Below, in pieces: positions 20,501-29,600 of a stretch of DNA of 64,000 nucleotides; within the stretch, counting starts at the first letter, position 1, and each line of letters opens with the position of its first letter. The notes beneath the pieces are model-generated. The model ran no database searches. It worked only from the letters and a program-made list of their open reading frames with translations, and had not been told where the DNA came from. The stretch is taken from positions 558,001 to 622,000 of the forward strand of contig OZ247586.1 in NCBI GenBank assembly GCA_965233855.1, in the 5' to 3' direction. This DNA is from Megaera_A sp965233855 (GTDB taxonomy: Bacteria > Pseudomonadota > Alphaproteobacteria > Rickettsiales > Rickettsiaceae). The translations under genes and the position numbers were made by a program.

Positions 20501-20879
20501 TGCGGCTAAAGCGAATTTAGGTGGAGCAGCTGCTGTTGGTGCTAACGCATTTTCAACTGGTGCACAAGGTGGTGAAACTCAATCTGGTTCTGGTGTTCAA
20601 AGGCAAGACTTTACAGCGCCTCAAGCTCATGAGACATCAGGTGGTACAGATAGTGGTTTTGCTAATTCTTCTGTAGGATCCGAAGCTCAAGGTCCTGCTT
20701 CGACTGGGGCAAGAGAGGATGCAGATAGAAAACCTGATCCAACTCCTGACAAAGAGTCAACTCAAAGAGCTAAGGCTGATAATGAGCACGAATCAAGTGA
20801 AAATAGAGATTCTGCAAAAGGTGATCGGCCTACAGCAGAAAGAGGGTCAAGTAGAAAGTTAACGGGAGATCATGATTAA
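17529..20879 (+). CDS. rvhB6d: VirB6-like type IV secretion channel protein (RvhB6d)
   Basis: I start it at ATG 17529, five bases after the rvhB6c stop, because this gives a clean signal peptide (MKSIRLLFISMILSVQLCASA). The frame is open for another 67 codons upstream, but that part overlaps rvhB6c and has no signal. The protein is 1116 residues. The extracytoplasmic domain runs to about 490. The VirB6 core begins at AMLIIYIIIYGLTFLAG (about 511), followed by APFFIILILFERTKSMFDNW. The Ala/Gly/Ser/Lys tail of about 300 residues includes MGAHRKG and SSAAKLAARGG, similar to the RvhB6c tail. Its 3' end overlaps rvhB6e by 8 nt. Confidence 0.9.
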   Translation: MKSIRLLFISMILSVQLCASALGDSERFGWMDSSMGSLGSLFGCIEVPVFAGIHQSSHALNLDDTGQWRPTGIRVEEDKLLQIEWLTKGVLPRPSRYKVMYRIDPRFSMPQIFIQKFDIETGEFVSDFHQFKGGQLLRYQDVPEMTFEQRIIDYTDYFKFNGRSKIPVKINDVVNITLDKNSSFYSSSLGTGGELGIGSELLSVYTKTSIPSNRIFYSNPIQFCKDAIEVTHPNQVTNCQTFDDLYWDTGINWDTYLGKIENTGISATKWANMPACLDNTTGMNNDPICHYNLGRGMAVSVGGTIVKSETQKFSHSPFTGKDFFYYKSDVDGDLEFKSPWDIVGMYNGGEQLMENWAGLPPSPDYDSFNAYMTALKPSQSMNFLYMGRYMMEIEIGNSVNTVNKEDLKAIKVEYYISDTAIPNSGTTGVSIDQDFRGNADASGFLWLRVIRPNAEMSGAIQVRTANYTGSTWFSDVVYNKLVKPLRDKFNELSEVIYRKLISNVALQNIAKAMLIIYIIIYGLTFLAGATQVTTTDIVVRVLKIGVVVALFSETSWRFFNQNLFNVFVEGTEYLMTTVIGVTSSTGNIFGFIDPIIEKYTNGTVWGLLFIQLLQIHNGLTFFAMMTIYSILIFFRAVLQVIVGYCLAFLGLAVMISLAPFFIILILFERTKSMFDNWISTMFSYMIQPTILLIFFLLIDQIMGEIITRTVVRACWDILIPIRIGLDLNHMSIPISFSFTLPFLPGIPFFVPEVRDIGTIDDFFLAPGTFSMLATSSFLFFALCKLAEGLVDYVTLVVQYLTNVLASRQDGKLQKGMNPIKDITGDLGKLASPVTGAAKGVGRFAKEKLIDQKISRKAGSSDGGYVDYGAIKKPNAAADPSKAKEASNIGKKKTGDSAEGKSSDAKRNAWKAAKKPGQGGSGGAGASGAASAATGSAAQSSANMDTAKASSSKKAPAMGAHRKGLATASSAAQIAASKGSSAAKLAARGGDGAAKANLGGAAAVGANAFSTGAQGGETQSGSGVQRQDFTAPQAHETSGGTDSGFANSSVGSEAQGPASTGAREDADRKPDPTPDKESTQRAKADNEHESSENRDSAKGDRPTAERGSSRKLTGDHD

Positions 20880-23800
20880 AAATTGGATTATTGCTATATT
20901 TGTATTGCTAGTACTTTCTGGTTGCTCTGGAGAGCGCTGTATTGAAGCTGATGATTTTGGTCATAGTATCATAACAGTTCCAGCTAGATATAATAGAGAG
21001 GCATTTGATGGTCAAGTTGGTGAGAATCAGGTTGCTCCGTGGATAGAATCTGGTTATAGAATTAATGGACGCCCTCTTACTATGTTGGTTAAAGGTTGGG
21101 ATTATGGAGTAGATAGAAATAGAGAATCCCAGCTCTCAGCCTGGTGTGCTTGGTATGGCCATGAAGCGAATGGTAATGAACTAAGTAAATTCTGTGAACG
21201 TCTTCAGGATTGTCGGTTTATTGACGATAGAATGTGTACTAGGACTGCAGATGCCAGGATTGCCAATGCGCCTTGTCTCTTTAGACATGGGGTTGGTCTT
21301 TATGCATTGATTGCATCAAGAGGAATTGACCCAAATCAATCATTAAGTTCACAGCGAGATCCAGCTGGACTCTCAATGCATTTGGGAGAAGTTACAGATA
21401 ATTATACTTTATATGATATAGATAAAAATGGTGAGAGTAGAAAGGCTGGAGGCAGAGTGCATCTGTTTAAATCAGATGCTGAAAAACAGCAATATTCTGA
21501 TAGTTTATTATATTTTAAGATTCTAGATAAGTTTTATGATGATAATAATGGCCAATACCGCGTTGTGGTAAAGTCCGGTATTAGCAGATCTAATCCTGAT
21601 CCAATTTCTTATGTTACGATGCTAGTAAAACAATTCTTATTTGGGCTTCCTGGCCATGGTGAGCAATTGCTTCCAGGTCTAGCTGCGTCAAATGCTGATG
21701 GTATTTTTGATGGTGGTGGTGGTGTTATTAGGAATATTTATATGGGAGTTGTAAGTAATCCAGGTTATAGAACTGCTGTTGCTGCAATGCTGACCTTATA
21801 TATAATGTTTACAGGTTTGTCATACTTAGCTGGTAATATACAGCTTACTCATACAGAACTTATTGTTAGGATAGGGAAAATAGCGATTGTTTCTGCATTG
21901 CTTAGCAGTGAATATAGCTGGAGCTTCTTTAATGATTATTTATTTGTGTATTTCATTGGTGGTGTTGAACAAATTTTACAAATTATAGTAGAAGCTGGTG
22001 CGACTGGTCCTGGTTCACCAGGTATATTAGCAATGATGATTGCCCCACAAACAATTTCAAAATTACTATCATTATTATTTGTTGATTGGCTAGGGTGGCT
22101 TTATATCATGCTATTTATGGTGGCATTATATTTTGTATTAATGATATTCTTTAATGCTGCAGTTATATATTTGAGCGCACTGATAGCTATCGGCATGATC
22201 ATTGTCATGGGACCTATATTTATATGTTTTTTACTCTTTGGTATCACAAGATCATTATTTGAAAATTGGCTAAAACAGCTAATATCATATGCTGTTCAGC
22301 CTATTATTTTATTTACGGGATTGATTTTTATCTCAATGATTTTAAGACAAGAAATATATGGCGCTCTGGGATTTAGGATTTGTAAACAAAGCTTCCCTAA
22401 ATTGAGTACAACGCCTGATATAATTACAGATGCAACAGAAGCGACTTTAGGATTTAGTCCGGGTGATTCAATTTTCTATTGGTGGTTCCCAAAGCCAATG
22501 AAAGGTGAGCAATTTACGAGAACTACAAGCAAGATACCAATTCCAATTGATCATTTTGCCAGTGATAGCGGTAATGTTATAGGTGATGTTGTTGATGGTG
22601 GTTTCTGTGAGGCTTATGGCTGTATAGGGGACAGGTATATTGATTTACCATTCTTAGATCCAGTGAATGATCAAAGGCGAATTACGCAGTTTTGGAATGG
22701 TAAGTTTGTGCAGCTAGATGGGATGCTATTGATATTTGTAGCTATTTATTTATTGCATAAATTCAATGGTTTGGCAGTTTCTGTAGCCAGATTTATTACA
22801 GGTACATCCGGTAATTATACGAATTTAAGTAATGTTGGAGATGCTGTCCATGCGCAGACTTTTGGTAAATCTAATGCGATGATTGCCTCAATGCCTGGAA
22901 GGGCGAGAACTGCAGCAACTAATGCTATAGATAGACAGATTGGAAAACGCGCTCTTAAAGGCCAAGATCTATCTGGCAAATCTCAGAGTGAGATAAAAGA
23001 GATGCAAAGAGCTCTTGGTAAACAAGTGCGCAGTGAATATTCACCATCGGCATTATTTGATAAAGCTAAAATTAGAAGCTTAAAACATGAGGCATTAACA
23101 GGCAGAGCAAATAAGGCGGTGCAAGCAGAAGTTCAGAAGAATACTGGATTGAAACGTTCAGATATTGATCCAAAGGCAAATGAGAAATATAAAGCAGCTC
23201 TTGCAGATAGACTTAAACAAATGGATCCAACTCTTTCTGATAAAAAAGCGGCAAAAATGGCAGATGGAATGTCAAAGAAGAAATATGCCAATATGAAGAA
23301 AGAGCTAGCTCAAGCAAAATATGGCAAGGAATATGATAAATTATCTGCCAAGGAAAAAGCTAGCATTGATAATATTCATGGTAATAGAGAATTGCGCAAA
23401 TTGGCGAATGAGAATGCAAAAGCTCGTAGATATAGAAATGCTTATGCTAATGCATATGCCGGAATGTCTGACAGAGGAATTGGTATTGTTGGTAAGCACA
23501 ATAAGACTATACGTTCAGTTGAAGAGATCAGGCACGATGCAAATGAGCGCAATAGATTGAAAAAAGCTAAGCAACGTCAAACTGGTGAGGAAATATATTC
23601 TGCAGTTGCTGGTGCTAAAAGAGGAGCGTTTACATCTCTTGGTGGCAAAACACAAGAAAGCTCCTTTGGTAGAACTTTTGCAGGCGGCGCCTATCATGAC
23701 ATTAACAGTGCTGACCCTAGAAAAATGACTTATGCAGAAACTCTAGCTGAGAATAAACAAAGCTTAGAGAGAACAAAACTGGATAAAACTATTGATAGTT

Positions 23801-24480
23801 ATAACAGGCAGCATGGAGAAAGTGTAACATCTCCAGAATTCTTAGCACGCGCCGAGAAAACCGGAGATCCAAACTTGGATACATATAGAGCTCTAGAACG
23901 TCAACAAGTCAAAGCAACAGTCCAAGATGCCCTAAGAGGTTCTGAAGAAACCGCATCAATGGGTGAATCATACTTAAGCGAGTACGCCAAAGATTCAGAA
24001 ATGCACGATTTAATTGATAATAGCTACAAAGTGCAAGAAGATATCTTCAAAAATGATGAGTTTATAAGTAGAGAAGTAGAGTATAAGGCGACTTATGAGT
24101 TGGCTTCGGAAAGAATAAATGATGCTTATGGATTAATAGCGAATGAAATAAAATATGGAGCATCTTATGATCCAAATCTATCTTCAGAAGAGCTATTATC
24201 TACAATGCAAAATTTGTATGAAAATAATGTAGAAATGAATCCTGAATCAGTTGCATCAGAATTAGCAGAACTTGAACAAGCAATGCACGATTTTAGCTCA
24301 AGTCAGGAGGCCTTGCAACAGATTGACCAGCGTAAAATAGAGGTTGCAAAAGAGATTAGTTCGCATGTTGAGCATATTAATGAACATAGAACAAAAGCGG
24401 GCATGGAGGAATATCGTCCAGAGCAACCAGATTTAGGCGTTCGAAGAATGCGTAAAATTGAAGATTTAAGACGCGGATAA
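20872..24480 (+). CDS. rvhB6e: VirB6-like type IV secretion channel protein (RvhB6e), lipoprotein-type N terminus
   Basis: This is the largest of the five at 1202 residues. The N terminus MIKNWIIAIFVLLVLSGC carries a lipobox (LSGC, Cys18), so it may be a lipoprotein. The VirB6 core begins at AMLTLYIMFTGLSYLAG (about 304) and contains GPIFICFLLFGITRSLFENWLKQLISYAVQP. Unlike its neighbours, the tail (about 650-1202) is not Gly-rich but highly charged and helical, with many Lys/Glu/Ala stretches that could form coiled coils. It closes the operon; the next gene starts 136 nt later. Confidence 0.9.
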   Translation: MIKNWIIAIFVLLVLSGCSGERCIEADDFGHSIITVPARYNREAFDGQVGENQVAPWIESGYRINGRPLTMLVKGWDYGVDRNRESQLSAWCAWYGHEANGNELSKFCERLQDCRFIDDRMCTRTADARIANAPCLFRHGVGLYALIASRGIDPNQSLSSQRDPAGLSMHLGEVTDNYTLYDIDKNGESRKAGGRVHLFKSDAEKQQYSDSLLYFKILDKFYDDNNGQYRVVVKSGISRSNPDPISYVTMLVKQFLFGLPGHGEQLLPGLAASNADGIFDGGGGVIRNIYMGVVSNPGYRTAVAAMLTLYIMFTGLSYLAGNIQLTHTELIVRIGKIAIVSALLSSEYSWSFFNDYLFVYFIGGVEQILQIIVEAGATGPGSPGILAMMIAPQTISKLLSLLFVDWLGWLYIMLFMVALYFVLMIFFNAAVIYLSALIAIGMIIVMGPIFICFLLFGITRSLFENWLKQLISYAVQPIILFTGLIFISMILRQEIYGALGFRICKQSFPKLSTTPDIITDATEATLGFSPGDSIFYWWFPKPMKGEQFTRTTSKIPIPIDHFASDSGNVIGDVVDGGFCEAYGCIGDRYIDLPFLDPVNDQRRITQFWNGKFVQLDGMLLIFVAIYLLHKFNGLAVSVARFITGTSGNYTNLSNVGDAVHAQTFGKSNAMIASMPGRARTAATNAIDRQIGKRALKGQDLSGKSQSEIKEMQRALGKQVRSEYSPSALFDKAKIRSLKHEALTGRANKAVQAEVQKNTGLKRSDIDPKANEKYKAALADRLKQMDPTLSDKKAAKMADGMSKKKYANMKKELAQAKYGKEYDKLSAKEKASIDNIHGNRELRKLANENAKARRYRNAYANAYAGMSDRGIGIVGKHNKTIRSVEEIRHDANERNRLKKAKQRQTGEEIYSAVAGAKRGAFTSLGGKTQESSFGRTFAGGAYHDINSADPRKMTYAETLAENKQSLERTKLDKTIDSYNRQHGESVTSPEFLARAEKTGDPNLDTYRALERQQVKATVQDALRGSEETASMGESYLSEYAKDSEMHDLIDNSYKVQEDIFKNDEFISREVEYKATYELASERINDAYGLIANEIKYGASYDPNLSSEELLSTMQNLYENNVEMNPESVASELAELEQAMHDFSSSQEALQQIDQRKIEVAKEISSHVEHINEHRTKAGMEEYRPEQPDLGVRRMRKIEDLRRG

Positions 24481-24616
24481 TTTGTTTGGCAACCTATGGT
24501 TGTAAATAATGTTGCAGTAATATTAAAAAAATATATTCTGATATTGTAGGTTATTTAAATTAAGACAAAAATTATAGCGATACTATTTATCAACTTATTT
24601 AATTTAGGAAAATATT

Positions 24617-25408
24617 ATGCAAAGAACATATAGAAAAGCAGATCATGAACGTGACAAAGCAGCTGCTCAAGCAAAATATGAAAAGAAATATGATGGAACA
24701 GGGATTCAACCTGTTCAAAAACGAAGTGTAGCAGCTGGAGCAGCAGCATATCGTGAACAAGAGGCCTATCGCATTGAGAGAGAAGAAGCAAGGGAGAGGA
24801 AGCGAGCTGAAGAAGAAGCAGAAAAACAAGCGTTCATAGCGCAAATAGCTTCTGTACAAGATGATGAAGATGCTCTTACTCCTGCAGACATTTTTGAATT
24901 TGCTGAAACATTTAGATCAGAAGGAGATTGTGCTAGTGCTATAGATACTTACTGGCAGGCTCTAGTTTGTGGTAATGCAAAAGCAGCCTTCCCCCTTTTT
25001 GAGATACTTCGTGATGGTGAGTCTGGAATTAATCAAAATATGGAAATGGCTGGAATATTTTTCTACCTTGCAAATAAATGCAGGGATACCAGGTGTCACA
25101 CCACTCCAAAACCAAAGCAAATAAATTTTGATGCTGCAAAAGAAATATTTGCAATAGCCGTTGCATCACGAGAGTTTATTGTAAATCCTGGTTATAAAAT
25201 AACACAAGAAATAGCTCAAGAAAGACAAGCAGCAGCAAATGAAGCGCTAGACGGTTTTGATTTGCATACAAGGTCTACTGGTGAAGCTATGATAGATGTA
25301 TTCCAGCATGATTATGACTTTACTTTTGATGATGATATCGCTTTAGCTGGAGCATCAACCCAAGAAGATCATCAGGATCATGGTTCTAAAAAATGTATAT
25401 TAATGTAA
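24617..25408 (+). CDS. Sel1-repeat-like protein with a C-terminal CaaX-type box, candidate effector
   Basis: 263 residues. The N-terminal 45 residues are basic and polar, then a strongly charged helix (RIEREEARERKRAEEEAEKQ) of about 30 residues suggests a coiled coil. A Sel1/TPR-like unit follows: GDCASAIDTYWQALVCGNAKAAFPLFEILRDGESG and the Sel1-like N-Q-N-x-x-M-A-x-x-F-Y-L-A. The protein ends in SKKCILM: Cys260, two aliphatics and Met, which fits the farnesyltransferase consensus and resembles the K-Ras type ending CVIM. There is no signal peptide, as expected for a type IV substrate. It lies directly after the rvh operon on the same strand. The effector role and host lipidation are inference from the motif and position. 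AGGA lies about 8 nt before the ATG. Confidence 0.7.
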   Translation: MQRTYRKADHERDKAAAQAKYEKKYDGTGIQPVQKRSVAAGAAAYREQEAYRIEREEARERKRAEEEAEKQAFIAQIASVQDDEDALTPADIFEFAETFRSEGDCASAIDTYWQALVCGNAKAAFPLFEILRDGESGINQNMEMAGIFFYLANKCRDTRCHTTPKPKQINFDAAKEIFAIAVASREFIVNPGYKITQEIAQERQAAANEALDGFDLHTRSTGEAMIDVFQHDYDFTFDDDIALAGASTQEDHQDHGSKKCILM

Positions 25409-25529
25409 TGTATATTTGTGGATGCTGTATCCTGATGTAATTAACGTTTTAAGTAGACTAAATATGCATTAGATTTATTGTAGAGAATAATTTTAGAACA
25501 TCTAACACAGCTCGAATAACTATAAATTG

Positions 25530-26364
25530 GGTTCTGTCGCATGTGTTAGCATCTAATCTTAAAAATTATAATTCTCAGATTTCAGGCATTATGAAGCCAT
25601 GAGGGTTTGAAAATTCTCAAAAGCATAAAGGTAAGAATCAGCTCCAATAATTTGGCCTTTCTGAATCATTCTAATATTTTCTATTCCTGTAATAGTGATT
25701 TTTGCAGATTGGAAGTTTTTAAACCCCAGCATAGGCTTTGTTCGCTTCTTAATAAATCTATGATCTTGTTCCATAATATTATTGAAATATTTGTTTTGAA
25801 TAATCTCTATTTTCTCATTTTCTAATAGATTATCATTTGCACTATTAAGAGCTGATTTATTACTTCCGCTTTTATCAATATTCACCTTATCAGGAATATC
25901 ATTATTTTTAAACGCTTTACGGAAGAACGCCTTAGCAGACGCTTTATCCCTGCGCTTCCTCAGCAAAAACTCTATAGTATTACCCAAAGAATCTACAGCA
26001 CGATAGAGATAAATCCAGCGACCATCCAGCTTGATATAGGTTTCATCCATACGCCAACTTGAACCAACTGCTTTCTTTCTTTTTCTAACTTGCTTATCTA
26101 TCAACGGAACAAATCTTTTAATCCATCTTTGTAGAGTACTATGATCTATTACTGCGCCTCTGATATGAGCTAGCTCCTCAAGATCTCGATAGCTCAAGGA
26201 AAATCTACATTTCATATAAACAAACAGCATTATTATTTCCGGCGAGGAACAAAAACCTTTGAAATATTTTGTTAATTTAGGGGAAATAGCATATCTCATG
26301 TAAAGCCTTTTTTATTTTCAGTATATTCTCTTTGATTGACTTTCACAACACATGCGACAGAACC
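25530..26364 (-). mobile_element. IS6-family element type a, copy A (835 bp)
   Basis: Bounded by GGTTCTGTCGCATGTGTT and its reverse complement. It has the same length as the copies at 46598, 58624 and 62884. The adjacent 8-mers (ATAAATTG on the left, AATTATAT on the right) do not match, so no target duplication is seen. Confidence 0.9.
25589..26299 (-). CDS. IS6-family transposase, type a
   Basis: This is a 236-residue DDE transposase. IS6 landmarks: FSLSYRDLEEL, the first Asp in WRMDETYIK, WIYLYRAVDS, the second Asp in NIDKSGSN, and the Glu in NIMEQDHRFIKKRTKPMLGFK. The frame is intact. The protein is identical to those of copies C and D. Confidence 0.92.
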   Translation of the reverse strand: MRYAISPKLTKYFKGFCSSPEIIMLFVYMKCRFSLSYRDLEELAHIRGAVIDHSTLQRWIKRFVPLIDKQVRKRKKAVGSSWRMDETYIKLDGRWIYLYRAVDSLGNTIEFLLRKRRDKASAKAFFRKAFKNNDIPDKVNIDKSGSNKSALNSANDNLLENEKIEIIQNKYFNNIMEQDHRFIKKRTKPMLGFKNFQSAKITITGIENIRMIQKGQIIGADSYLYAFENFQTLMAS

Positions 26365-26544
26365 AATTATATTATTCTAATTGCTTACTTTGTAAGTGTA
26401 ACATTTGGTGTTAATTCTAAAACTTATTAATCATTCTCATATTAAATACTACTTTAATTATAAAAATAGCATTATTGCTAAATTATTTTTTTGTAATAAT
26501 TTGTAACTTTTAAATAAAGTTCATAAGGATTCAGTTTAGAGTAA

Positions 26545-26573
26545 TTGACATCCTTGAGGAAATTTTATAGTAT
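26545..26573 (+). promoter_or_regulatory. probable sigma-70 promoter for aas
   Basis: TTGACA at 26545-26550, 17 nt spacer, TAGTAT at 26568-26573, about 30 nt before the aas ATG. The -35 is a perfect match; the -10 matches at 4 of 6. Confidence 0.5.
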
Positions 26574-26602
26574 CGCCTGTAATTATTTCCTTGGAGAAGT
26601 AA

Positions 26603-29600
26603 ATGGATTCAAATCAATTTTATCTATTTAAAGATAGAAGGTTCTTGCCTATATTCCTAGTGCAGTTCTTCGGCTGTCTAAATGACGGTATTCTAAAAAA
26701 CGCTTTAATAATATTAGTAACATTTAAACTTGCTAATGAATTATCAGTTGCACCATATGTTTTAGTAATGTTAGCAAATGTCATTTTCATCGCGCCTTTT
26801 GTATTTTTTGCAAGTTTAGCAGGGCAGATAGCGGATCGTTATGAACGCTCTACTATTGTTAAGATTATAAAAGGAGTAGAAATTGGAATAGTATTACTTT
26901 CATCATATGGGTTTTATACGACCAATCTATATATTTTGTTTACGTGTATCACCCTGATGGGAATTCATTCAACATTTTTTGGCCCTATCAAATATAGTGT
27001 TTTACCAGATAAGCTAAAAAAAGATGAGCTACTTGGTGCTAATGGTTTTATTGAAGCAGGGACTTTCTTGTCTATCTTGATTGGAACAATGATGGGTGGT
27101 TTTTATAATTTTAATAATACATTGGTTATTATTTTTGCAATTACCATTGCTATTGCGGGGTTTGTAGCTAGTCTATTTATGCCAAAATCTCATAATATGA
27201 ATCATGATGTAAAGATTAATCTGAATATTGCTAAAGAAACGCTTAGTATGTTAAAACATGCGACTTCTAAAAATCAAGTGTATCTTGCTATTCTGGGAAT
27301 TTCTTGGTTTTGGTTTATTGGTGCTGCAATACTTGCACAAATTCCATCCTTAACGAGGAATACGTTAGGTGCTAGTGAGGGAGTTGCTAATCTATTTTTA
27401 GCTACGTTTTCTATCGGTGTTGGAGTTGGTTCATTTTGGTGTAATAAGATTTTTTCTTCAAAAATAACAACTAAATATGTATTTCTTGCGGCGATTGGGA
27501 TCTCATTATTTGGTATAGATTTATATTTTGCTAGTAAAGTTGCTGGAATTAGTTATGAACCAGAGCAACTTAAAACAGTATTAGAGTTTTTAACAAAAAA
27601 ACATTATTGGCGTATATTGATTGACCTGTTCTTTTTAGCTGCTATTGGCGGTATATATGTTGTGCCTCTTTTTGCCGTGATGCAATACTATAGCTCACCT
27701 GCATATAGAAGTAGAATTGTTGCTGCAAATAATTTAATTAATTCGCTCTTTATGGCTGGTTCTACTGGTATCTTATCATTCTTGTTTTATATGGATTTTT
27801 CAATACCATCTGTAATTTTGATGGTTAGTATGCTCAATATGGTTGTAGCTATCTATATTTACCAGTTAATACCAAATAGTAGAGTAATTCCAATGCGTTT
27901 ATGGAGAGCAATTTTTCGATTGGGTTTTGAGCTTTCATATAATGTTGATGTAAAAGGTATAGAGAATTTTAAAAAAGCTGGAAAAAGAACAGTTATTGTT
28001 GCTAATCACCTGTCGTATATTGATCCAGCGCTGATTGCAAGTAATCTTCCTGAAGAAATACAATTTGCAATTAATATGACCGTTGCAAAAGAATGGTGGG
28101 TAAAGCCATTTTTAAAAATACTTAAAACATACCCAATTGAGCCTAATAATCCTATGGCGATTAAAAGTTTAATTGAAGAAGTGAAAAAAGATAAAAAAAT
28201 TGCTATTTTCCCTGAAGGAAGAACAAGTGTAACAGGTTCTTTAATGAAGGTGTATGAAGGTCCTGGTATGATTGCTGATAAAGCTGATGCAACAATTCTG
28301 CCAATTAGAGTTGATGGAACGCAGTTTACTATCTTCTCAAAAGTTAGAAAACTAATGAAAGGTAAGTTCTCTTTTAGAAGAAAGATTACAATTACTATAT
28401 TGCCTCCTGTAAAATTAAATGCTCCAGCAGGACTTGATAATAGAGAAAGAAGAAAATTCATTGGTCAGTCTCTCTATGATATCATGAGTGAAATGATGTT
28501 TGAGAGCTCTGATTATAAAGAAACTTTATTCCAATCTCTTATTAATGCTTCAAAAGTATACGGTAAGAAGACGGTTATCATGCAGGATATTGATAATAAT
28601 AGTGCAAATTACCGTAATATTTTGCTTAAGTCATTTGTTGTAGCAGATCTTATAAAGCGAGATTCTGAGCCTGGTGAAAAAATAGGGCTTATGATGCCAG
28701 GGATGGTTGGTAGTGCAATTACTTTCTTTGGTATGCAAGCTGTGGGTAGGGTGCCAGCTATGATTAATTTCACTGCAGGTTCGAGTAATGTTGTATCTTC
28801 TTGCAAAACTGCTACTATAAAAACAATATATACATCTAGAAAATTTATAAAAAAAACAGAGCTTAGAGGCTTAGTCGATGCCGTAAGGGAGGCAGGAATT
28901 GCAGTTATATATCTTGAAGATTTAAGGAAATTTATTACTCCAATCCTTAAGATTAAAAGTTTACTAGCTACTATATTTCCTCAGAGCTATTACGAAACAA
29001 TATGTATTAAAAGAAATGATTTAGATACAGCTGTAATATTATTCACTTCTGGAACAGAAGGTAAACCCAAAGCAGTTGCTCTTTCACATAGAAATATTCA
29101 AGCAAATAGATGTCAAGTCGCTTCTAGAATAGATTTTAATCCATATGATTGTGCATTCAATGCTTTACCTTTATTCCATAGTTTTGGTTTAACTGGTACA
29201 TTAATCATGTCTCTGATTGGTGTTAAAACTTTCTTTTATCCATCTCCATTGCATTATAGAATTATTCCTGAGATAGTTTATGATGTTGGAGCTAGCATTA
29301 TGTTTGGCACGGATACTTTTCTTTCTGGTTATGCATCATATGCTCACCCATATGATTTCTATTCACTTAGATATGTTATTTCTGGGGCTGAGAAATTAAA
29401 ATCTAAAACTAGACAAGTATGGTTTGACAAATTTGGGATTAGAATTTTTGAAGCTTACGGAGTAACAGAAGCAGCCCCAGGTATAGCAATCAATACACCT
29501 ATGTATGATAAGCCAGGAACAGTAGGGCGTTTGCTCCCTCAGATAGAGTATTTCTTGCAACCGGTTGAAGGGATTGAAGAAGGCGGAAGATTATGCGTGA

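Noticed and set aside
25607..25825. 72-aa ORFs antisense to the IS6 type a transposases (also at 47137, 58701 and 63423)
   Set aside because: Pure shadows of the transposase reading frame, repeated with each copy.
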